Below are positions 1 through 4,335 of a stretch of 10,488 nucleotides of DNA, piece by piece (the stretch's first letter is position 1; each line of letters begins with the position of its first letter). A program made the position numbers and the translations under genes. Below the pieces are notes generated by a model. It worked only from the letters and a program-made list of their open reading frames with translations. It did no database searches and was not told where the DNA came from. The DNA is from Jiangellaceae bacterium (GTDB lineage Bacteria > Actinomycetota > Actinomycetes > Jiangellales > Jiangellaceae), in contig JASLBX010000580.1 of NCBI GenBank assembly GCA_030146385.1, positions 1 through 10,488 of the forward strand, given 5' to 3'.

Positions 1-110
1 GCCGAACAGATCCTCGGATCACTCGGACGACTTCTTCAACGAACTACGGGCGCAGGACACTAGGAAACCGCTTCCTAGAGGTGCGCATTGCGAAGCTAGC
101 CGAACAAGCT
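1..110 (+). other. Left-edge segment, possible 3' end of a + strand gene
   Basis: This segment cannot be assigned with confidence. All three minus-strand frames are closed by stops within the first 80 bases, so no minus gene leaves the window here. On the plus strand, the frame starting at base 2 is strikingly G/C-rich at third positions over its first ~19 codons (through SDDFFNELRAQD) and stays open to a TGA at 179-181. The frame starting at base 1 ends in TAG at 61-63 but has poor third-position G/C. The simplest reading is the tail of a gene entering from the left, perhaps ending inside the hairpin region. Non-coding intergenic DNA is equally possible. Confidence 0.3.
60..78. repeat. Short inverted repeat CTAGGAA-N5-TTCCTAG
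   Basis: Seven-base arms (60-66 and 72-78) flank the 5-base loop ACCGC. It lies just before the larger hairpin at 111-147 and over the TAG of one possible plus-strand reading frame. It could be part of a transcription end region or a protein-binding site. There is no U-run, so terminator function is only a guess. Confidence 0.3.
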
Positions 111-147
111 CGGCGGCGGTGGACAGTTACCTGTCACGCCGCCGCCG
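111..147 (-). terminator. Hairpin terminator after the membrane-protein gene
   Basis: A G/C-rich stem pairs CGGCGGCGG (111-119) with CCGCCGCCG (139-147), and GACAG (122-126) with CTGTC (131-135), around a TTAC loop. A 2x3 internal loop separates the two helices. On the minus strand it begins about 14 nt after the stop codon of the gene at 162-869. There is no U-tract, which is common for actinobacterial terminators. It is symmetrical enough to also stop a plus-strand gene entering from the left. Confidence 0.55.
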
Positions 148-161
148 GCTCCGTCGAGGCA

Positions 162-869
162 TCACCGTCCAGCGGGGATGATCTCCTCGCGTGGGATGGT
201 GAGCCCGCCCGCCGCGGGACGGCGGTCAGTCGCCCCTCGACCGGCCCAGACCAGGCCCGCACCGAGCAGGACGAGCGTCCCTCCGACGCCTGCCACCAGG
301 CCGGCGACTCCCAGACCCAGCTGCAGGGTCGAGTGGGTCGCGGTGCCCACGCCGAGCTCGCCGAAGAGGCCGTGCACCGTACCGCTCCAGGCCGCCTCAC
401 GCGCTGGCCCCTCGAGCGGGTGCTCCCGGTCAAAGTCCGTCCAGTAGCGGCCATCGACGTCCACTTCGTAGACGCCCGCCTCGAAGGTCTCGCCGTTGAA
501 CTCGACCACCTCGTCCAGGACGACCGTCTGGGTGCCGTTGAGCACGTGGTAGCCCACCGTGGCCATCTGATACATGTACTCGGTGGCTGTGTTCACCAGC
601 GGGTCGTTCGGGTCGAGGTCGGCCTCGACGACCGGGTAGCCCCACTCTTCGGTGAGCAGTTGCATGATCGCCTCGGCGCCTGCGGTCTCGCCCCGGTCGA
701 TCAGTTGACCGTCCTCGTCGTAGGTCAGGGTGACGTTCTGCGCCTCGCTGAACGTCTGGAGGGAGTCGTACCCGTCCTGCACCTTGGCGAACGCAATGCC
801 GCCGCCGGCGAGGAAGCCCAGGCCGATGACTGCCAGCACTACGCCCAGTACTCTCAGCCGCTTGTTCAT
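162..869 (-). CDS. Unrecognised two-helix membrane-anchored protein (235 aa)
   Basis: I cannot name a function. The protein has a short basic N-terminus (MNKRLR), a hydrophobic helix at about residues 7-28 (signal anchor or signal peptide), an acidic soluble segment at about 30-180, and a second hydrophobic helix at about 184-209. A charged, Arg-containing tail of about 25 residues follows. The soluble part is rich in Asp, Glu and Gly and has a VEFNGETFEAGVYEVDVDG stretch suggesting beta structure. By charge, the tail is probably cytoplasmic and the central domain extracytoplasmic. The ATG at 869 is chosen over the longer frame (ATG-like start at 956) because AAGGAG lies 5 nt upstream (875-880) and the hydrophobic helix then sits at the N-terminus. 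It is a separate unit, bounded by hairpins at 111-147 and 982-1036. Substrate, partner and pathway are unknown. Confidence 0.85.
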   Translation of the reverse strand: MNKRLRVLGVVLAVIGLGFLAGGGIAFAKVQDGYDSLQTFSEAQNVTLTYDEDGQLIDRGETAGAEAIMQLLTEEWGYPVVEADLDPNDPLVNTATEYMYQMATVGYHVLNGTQTVVLDEVVEFNGETFEAGVYEVDVDGRYWTDFDREHPLEGPAREAAWSGTVHGLFGELGVGTATHSTLQLGLGVAGLVAGVGGTLVLLGAGLVWAGRGATDRRPAAGGLTIPREEIIPAGR

Positions 870-884
870 GGCAGCTCCTTGGTT

Positions 885-906
885 TGATGTGCCGTTCGTG
901 ACATCA
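885..906 (-). promoter_or_regulatory. Inverted repeat TGATGT-N10-ACATCA upstream of the membrane-protein gene
   Basis: Six-base arms at 885-890 and 901-906, with centres one and a half helical turns apart, lie 5 nt upstream of the AAGGAG ribosome-binding site. The geometry suits a dimeric regulator blocking transcription or initiation. No clear -10/-35 pair was found in 881-981, so a role as operator is only inferred, and short repeats of this size arise by chance. Confidence 0.25.
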
Positions 907-981
907 CCAAGCATCCGTCGCCGCAGAGGTAGCCGAGCAGGGCCGAGCGTCGCCACCTGCCGGGACTAATGGCCCACAACG

Positions 982-1036
982 CAGTGATCGTCGGCACTCT
1001 CCGGGCAATATAGCCGGAAAGTGCCGACGATCACTG
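982..1036 (-). terminator. Long perfect hairpin, probable terminator of the whiB7 unit
   Basis: CAGTGATCGTCGGCACT (982-998) is perfectly complementary to AGTGCCGACGATCACTG (1020-1036). The pairing continues inward after one mismatch with TCCGG (1000-1004) and CCGGA (1014-1018), leaving a 9-nt loop, about 22 pairs in all. On the minus strand it starts 13 nt after the stop of the small gene at 1050-1235, and it separates that gene from the membrane-protein gene at 162-869. Intrinsic termination without a U-tract fits the position. The arm length is unusual for an ordinary terminator, so a binding site or a dispersed repeat remains possible. Confidence 0.6.
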
Positions 1037-1049
1037 AAGGACAGCTTCG

Positions 1050-1235
1050 TCAGCTCACGCGAATGAGTGCGACACCCGCTGCGTGCGCCAGCTTGCGGGC
1101 GCGGCGCGCGGCGCGCTCTGCCCGGCGTTGCAGGCGACGAGCAGACAGGACGTCGCTAACTATTCGTTCATGCTCGGCGTGCTTCATTCTCTCGCGCATG
1201 TGAGCGCGCGCGAGTTCTTCATTCATGAGGTACAC
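1050..1235 (-). CDS. Small basic protein downstream of whiB7 (61 aa)
   Basis: I do not recognise a family. The predicted product is strongly basic and probably one long helix: NEELARAHMRERMKHAEHER is followed by a run of Arg/Ala (RRLQRRAERAARRARKLA) and a short hydrophobic end. It has no cysteines or hydrophobic anchor, and the composition suggests nucleic-acid or ribosome binding (inference). The GTG at 1235 is chosen because AGGAG at 1243-1247 sits 7 nt upstream. The internal ATG three codons later would have 16 nt of spacing. The gene lies 93 nt after the whiB7 stop in the same direction with no obvious terminator between, and is followed by the 982-1036 hairpin, so it is probably co-transcribed with whiB7 and induced with it. 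Confidence 0.6.
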   Translation of the reverse strand: MYLMNEELARAHMRERMKHAEHERIVSDVLSARRLQRRAERAARRARKLAHAAGVALIRVS

Positions 1236-1328
1236 GGTGGTGCTCCTGTTCAGCGGTTGGTTCGGTTGGATCGGGAGGTGAGTAGTGATCATGTTCAGGT
1301 CTCGCATTCGGTCTGCCGGTCTAGAGGA

Positions 1329-1604
1329 TCACGCTGCTACGTCGGACTTGCGGGGCCGGCCACGTGGCCGCTTGCGCGCGACGATGTTGCCTTGTACGAA
1401 CAGCTCTCCCCCCCAGACACCCCAGGGCTCGCGGCGGTCTTGGGCACCTGCCAGGCACTCCAGCCGGACCGGACACTCCCGGCACAGCGACTTGGCGAGC
1501 TCGACGTCGGCCGGCGACTCAGCGAACCAAAGCTCGGGCTCTGCCCGGCATGGGATCACGTTGTCTTCGGCGACGACGTGGTCGAGGACGCTCGCCAGCA
1601 TCAC
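1329..1604 (-). CDS. whiB7: WhiB7/WblC-type Fe-S transcription factor
   Basis: WhiB7 proteins bind the principal sigma factor and activate intrinsic antibiotic-resistance genes when translation is disturbed. This 91-residue product has the four [4Fe-4S] ligands C19, C41, C44 and C50 (C-x2-C-x5-C for the last three), the turn EPWGVWGGE at 59-67, and a C-terminal AT-hook RGRPRK at 81-86. The EPWGVWGGE plus RPRGRPRK combination separates WhiB7 from other WhiB proteins, and the length matches the M. tuberculosis protein (92 aa). The GTG at 1604 has AGGAGG (1613-1618) 8 nt upstream. The ATG right after it is 11 nt from the SD and cannot be excluded. The gene follows uvrD2 in the same direction, as in mycobacteria, and sits behind a ~400-nt leader with an uORF and attenuator, so it is probably controlled by translation state and autoactivation. 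The small gene at 1050-1235 likely shares its transcript. Confidence 0.95.
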   Translation of the reverse strand: MMLASVLDHVVAEDNVIPCRAEPELWFAESPADVELAKSLCRECPVRLECLAGAQDRREPWGVWGGELFVQGNIVARKRPRGRPRKSDVAA

Positions 1605-1660
1605 GGTGGTCACCTCCTTTCTGTCTCGTTCCGGTCTGGTCAACTCGGTCCGGGGCAATG

Positions 1661-1698
1661 AAAAAGGCCGCGGATCCCGATCTCGGGGTCCGCGGCCT
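1661..1698 (-). terminator. Intrinsic terminator inside the whiB7 leader (attenuator)
   Basis: Read on the minus strand, AGGCCGCGGA (1698-1689) pairs with TCCGCGGCCT (1674-1665). After one mismatch, CCCGA pairs with TCGGG around a tiny loop, and TTTTT follows directly (1665-1661). This is the only hairpin in the window with a clear U-tract. It lies 22 nt after the uORF stop and 57 nt before the whiB7 start codon, so it stops transcription before whiB7 unless prevented. Its left arm is shared with the antiterminator at 1685-1750. Confidence 0.9.
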
Positions 1699-1750
1699 GG
1701 AGGCGCCGGCAGTGATACATCTATGCCGGTGGACTCCAGGATGGGACCCC
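1685..1750 (-). promoter_or_regulatory. Antiterminator hairpin of the whiB7 leader
   Basis: On the minus strand three consecutive helices can form: GGGGTCC (1750-1744) with GGACCCC (1691-1685), CCTGGAG (1740-1734) with CTCCAGG (1702-1696), and CCGGCA (1729-1724) with TGCCGG (1711-1706). That gives 20 pairs broken by small internal loops. The right half consumes bases 1685-1698, the left arm of the terminator, so the two structures exclude each other. The left half is built from the last codons of the uORF, and its TAG (1723-1721) lies in the apical loop. A ribosome reaching the stop would open this structure and permit termination. Stalling farther upstream would leave it intact and allow read-through. 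Pairing is read by eye, without energy calculation. Confidence 0.8.
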
Positions 1751-1948
1751 CAGAAGGGCCTTGCCCCGATCGACGTCAGGCGTCATGGCGGCGATGGCGG
1801 CCTGGCCTGCCTGCGGACGCACTGCACCCGTCGACGGGACGTAGAACGGCGCAATGTTGCGCACTCCGAGGTGGTTACGGCGCTGCTCGGAGGCGTTCAC
1901 GCCAATCCCGCTGCGGACGTGCAGCTCGCGAAGCTTGTTGCTGGTCAT
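1721..1948 (-). CDS. Upstream ORF (leader peptide, 75 aa) of whiB7
   Basis: The ATG at 1948 has GGGAGG (1956-1961) 7 nt upstream, a better SD than most genes here, and the frame runs to TAG at 1723-1721. The peptide starts MTSNKLRELHVRSG and ends LLGVPSWSPPA. It has no recognisable domain, signal or membrane segment, and no run of a single amino acid as in biosynthetic leader peptides. Its role is probably to report ribosome movement: the final ~9 codons form the left half of the antiterminator at 1685-1750. uORF-dependent attenuation is known for whiB7 in mycobacteria and wblC in Streptomyces. An upstream in-frame start at 2041 is rejected because it would precede the predicted promoter. Confidence 0.75.
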   Translation of the reverse strand: MTSNKLRELHVRSGIGVNASEQRRNHLGVRNIAPFYVPSTGAVRPQAGQAAIAAMTPDVDRGKALLGVPSWSPPA

Positions 1949-2012
1949 CGGAACGCCTCCCTTCTTCTCGTCATGGGCGTGCACATTGGCGCACCCGGGC
2001 GCGTCTTGTTGA

Positions 2013-2041
2013 ACACTAGACCCATGAGGCGTAAGGAGCAA
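2013..2041 (-). promoter_or_regulatory. Predicted whiB7 promoter with adjacent AT-rich element
   Basis: On the minus strand TTGCTC (2041-2036) and TAGTGT (2018-2013) are separated by exactly 17 nt. The start site should lie near 2006, about 60 nt before the uORF ATG. Directly upstream of the -35 is an A/T-rich tract (2043-2059), made of the last codons and stop of uvrD2, which stands out in this G/C-rich DNA. WhiB7 is known to need an AT-rich element next to its promoters, recognised through its AT-hook, so autoactivation is likely. Elements are assigned by eye. Confidence 0.6.
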
Positions 2042-2042
2042 C

Positions 2043-4136
2043 CTATTTTTTGACTATTTCTTTCGCGGCCCTCGAGCAGAGCTCCAGAACGTCCGATCCG
2101 TACCTGTCCAGCTTGGCTCGCCCGACGCCGGGAACGGCCGCCAGCGAGGCCAGGTCGTTGGGTATTGATTCGGCAATCGCCACCAGCGTGGCGTCGGTGA
2201 AGACGACGAAGGCCGGCACCTTCTGCTCCTGCGCTCGCCTGAGGCGCCAGGCTCGAAGGTCTTCGAACAGCTGGTCGTCCATCGAGCTCGGACACGACGC
2301 GCATCGGCCGACCTTGCGCTCGGCGGCGGTTGCCAGCGGCGTGCGGCACGTCCGGCATCGCGCCGGTCCCCTCGTCCGGGCGGCCCGGTTGTGGGAGGGC
2401 GCCCGGACGGCACGCGCCGACGCCGGACGTACGCCGTCGAGGAACCGGCTCGGCAACCGGTTGCCCGGTCCGCCGGGCGTGCGGGACAGCGACCAGGAGA
2501 TGCCCAGAACCGCGCGCGCTCTCGTGACGCCGACGTAAAACAGCCTGCGCTCTTCAGCGATCTCGGCCGGGGTCTCGGCGTAGACGAGGGGCAGCGTGCC
2601 CTCGTGACAGCCGACGATGAAGACGGCGTCCCATTCCAGCCCCTTGGCCGCATGCAGGGAAGCCAGGGTGACCCCATCCGCGACCGGCGCGTGCTGGGCT
2701 GCGGCCCGGCCCTCCAGTTCGGCCACAACCTCCGCCAGCCCGGCCTTGGGTTTCCGTGCGACGACCTCGGCTGCGAGGTCGACGACGGCCCTCAGTGATT
2801 CCCAGCGGTCGCGAGCAGCGCTTCCGCCGGGCGGCGGTTGCTGGGTGAATCCGGCGCTGCTGAGAACCGCCGCGGTCGCCGCCGCGGCATCGTGCGCGTC
2901 GACACCTGCGTCGCCGGCGCGTACGGCCGCGCGTAGCAGCATGCCTGCCTGCTTGACCTCGGCGCGCTCGAAGAACCGCTCGGCGCCGCGCACGACGTAG
3001 TGGATGCCGACGTCGGCGAGAGCCTTCTCGTACGCCTCCGACTGGGCGTTGACGCGGTACAGCACGGCGATCTCGCGAGGCGGCGTACCGGCCGCGACGA
3101 CCTTCCTGATCTCGTCCGCCACCCAGGCAGCCTCGGCGACCTCGTCCGGGTGCTCCGCAAACACCGGCTCCGGACCGTCCGGGCGCTGCGCCTCGAGCGT
3201 CACGGCGCTGGTGGCCGCCGCGTCGCGGCCGCGTTTCAGGACGGCGTTGGCGACAGCGACGACCTGCGGCGTCGAGCGGTAGTCGCGGATGAGCCGGACC
3301 ACGCGCGCGTCCGGGTACCGGCGTGGGAACTGCACCAGGTAGTCCGCACGCGCCCCGGCGAACGAGTAGATCGTCTGAGCCGGGTCACCCACGACGCACA
3401 CGTCGTTACGATCGCCGAGCCACAGGTCGAGCAGCCGCTGCTGCAGCGGAGACACGTCCTGATACTCGTCGACGACGAAGTGGTGGTACTGGGACCGGAC
3501 GGCGTCGGCCACCCCGGGATGGCTGCTCAGCAGGCCGACGGCTGCCAGCAGGATGTCTTCCATGTCCATCAGCGAGCGGTCGGACTTCAGTTCCTCGTAC
3601 GTCGCGTACACGCGAGCGACCGTCGCCTCGTCAGCGCCGGGCAGCAGCCGGCCCGCCTTGGCCGCGGCTGCCGCGTAGAGGTCGGGCGAGACGTTGGTGA
3701 CCTTGGCCCATTCGATCTCGGACGCGAGGTCGCGGAGCATCGCCCGCTCGGTGCTCACGCGACACCGTCCGGCCGCCGCGTTGACCAACGGCAGCTTGGA
3801 CTCCGCGATACGCGGCAGGTCGGCACTGGTGACCTGCGGCCAGAAATAGCGGGCCTGACGCAGGGCCGCGGAGTGGAACGTCCGGGCCTGCACGCCGTCG
3901 ACACCGAGCGTCTGGAGCCGGCCCCTCATCTCGCCGGCCGCCCGCGTAGTGAACGTGACCGCAAGGACCCGGCGCGGGTCGTACACGCCGGCGAGAACGC
4001 CATGCGCAATGCGGTGCGTGATGGCTCTGGTCTTGCCGGTACCGGCCCCGGCGATTACGCACACCGGGCCGGTGAGCACGGTCGCGGCCTCGCGCTGCTC
4101 GGGATCGAGCGCGGCGAGCACATCGGGGCCACTCAT
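2043..4136 (-). CDS. uvrD2: UvrD2-type superfamily 1 ATP-dependent DNA helicase
   Basis: This 697-residue protein is a 3'-5' DNA helicase of the UvrD/PcrA superfamily. Visible motifs are Walker A AGAGTGKT (29-36), Walker B VVDEYQD (221-227), GDPAQTIYSFAGA (251-263), RDYRSTPQVV (284-293), TLASLHAAKGLEWDAVF (490-506) and EERRLFYVGVTRAR (528-541). The C-terminus carries a tetracysteine zinc-type motif (C594, C597, C612, C615) and an HRDC domain at about 620-690. This tail is the signature of actinobacterial UvrD2 rather than UvrD1/PcrA, and the length matches the M. tuberculosis protein (700 aa). In mycobacteria the enzyme acts in genome maintenance, with the tetracysteine region needed for unwinding and the HRDC largely dispensable. 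The ATG at 4136 gives the normal N-terminal length; the SD is weak (GAGG close to the start). whiB7 follows on the same strand from its own promoter overlapping this gene's 3' end. Confidence 0.95.
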   Translation of the reverse strand: MSGPDVLAALDPEQREAATVLTGPVCVIAGAGTGKTRAITHRIAHGVLAGVYDPRRVLAVTFTTRAAGEMRGRLQTLGVDGVQARTFHSAALRQARYFWPQVTSADLPRIAESKLPLVNAAAGRCRVSTERAMLRDLASEIEWAKVTNVSPDLYAAAAAKAGRLLPGADEATVARVYATYEELKSDRSLMDMEDILLAAVGLLSSHPGVADAVRSQYHHFVVDEYQDVSPLQQRLLDLWLGDRNDVCVVGDPAQTIYSFAGARADYLVQFPRRYPDARVVRLIRDYRSTPQVVAVANAVLKRGRDAAATSAVTLEAQRPDGPEPVFAEHPDEVAEAAWVADEIRKVVAAGTPPREIAVLYRVNAQSEAYEKALADVGIHYVVRGAERFFERAEVKQAGMLLRAAVRAGDAGVDAHDAAAATAAVLSSAGFTQQPPPGGSAARDRWESLRAVVDLAAEVVARKPKAGLAEVVAELEGRAAAQHAPVADGVTLASLHAAKGLEWDAVFIVGCHEGTLPLVYAETPAEIAEERRLFYVGVTRARAVLGISWSLSRTPGGPGNRLPSRFLDGVRPASARAVRAPSHNRAARTRGPARCRTCRTPLATAAERKVGRCASCPSSMDDQLFEDLRAWRLRRAQEQKVPAFVVFTDATLVAIAESIPNDLASLAAVPGVGRAKLDRYGSDVLELCSRAAKEIVKK

Positions 4137-4216
4137 GGTCCTCTATCTTGGCACCTCGCTCCGACGGTGCGCCGGGCAGCGGTGGACGTGGGGCCTCCGC
4201 GTGGAGCATGTGCTGG

Positions 4217-4245
4217 GCTATATCAACACAAACATGATGATCTAA
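4217..4245 (-). promoter_or_regulatory. Candidate uvrD2 promoter
   Basis: On the minus strand TTAGAT (4245-4240) and TATAGC (4222-4217) are spaced 17 nt apart in the locally A/T-rich part of the 199-bp divergent region between uvrD2 and the HTH-MurA gene. This would give a leader of about 75 nt for uvrD2. Neither box is close to consensus. Confidence 0.3.
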
Positions 4246-4296
4246 TGCCCTCACGTATTCGTGCCCGCGTCGGGCTGACCTTGAGCTAACACTCAA

Positions 4297-4308
4297 CTCA
4301 CATGTGAG
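4297..4308. promoter_or_regulatory. Perfect 12-bp palindrome CTCACATGTGAG, candidate operator
   Basis: The palindrome is centred about 33 bp before the HTH-MurA start codon, over the predicted -35 position of its promoter. A second inverted repeat, TTGAG-N6-CTCAA (4281-4296), abuts it. XRE-type regulators commonly bind such palindromes and repress their own genes, so this is the natural candidate site for the neighbouring protein. No second copy was seen elsewhere in the window. Confidence 0.5.
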
Positions 4309-4321
4309 ATACCTAGTGCAT

Positions 4322-4327
4322 TAGGGT
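4322..4327 (+). promoter_or_regulatory. -10 box TAGGGT for a leaderless HTH-MurA transcript
   Basis: TAGGGT fits the actinobacterial TANNNT -10 element and is followed by 8 nt and then the GTG start at 4336. No SD is present at normal spacing. This is the arrangement expected for a transcript starting at or within a nucleotide or two of the start codon. The -35 region is occupied by the palindrome at 4297-4308. An alternative promoter, TTGAGC (4281-4286) with TGAGAT (4305-4310), would make a longer leader. Confidence 0.5.
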
Positions 4328-4335
4328 AGTGACAC

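Noticed and set aside
81..887. Long plus-strand open frame opposite the membrane-protein gene
   Set aside because: It is antisense to a gene with a strong SD, signal-like helix and sensible composition. The plus-strand translation has no coherent hydrophobic or domain pattern.
982..1036. Miniature inverted-repeat transposon
   Set aside because: The arms are almost contiguous (21-nt spacer), no target-site duplication is seen, and the position right after a stop codon fits a terminator better.
1251..1275. CGGTTGG-type tandem repetition near 1253-1269
   Set aside because: Only about two imperfect units in a short intergenic stretch; likely chance.
1285..2053. Plus-strand open frames across whiB7 and its leader
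   Set aside because: The minus strand holds whiB7, an uORF with SD, and the attenuator. The plus frames have no start signals or recognisable motifs.
3000..4289. 429-residue plus-strand open frame across uvrD2
   Set aside because: It is a shadow of a clear helicase gene, rich in Arg/Val/Asp as expected for antisense of G/C-rich codons.
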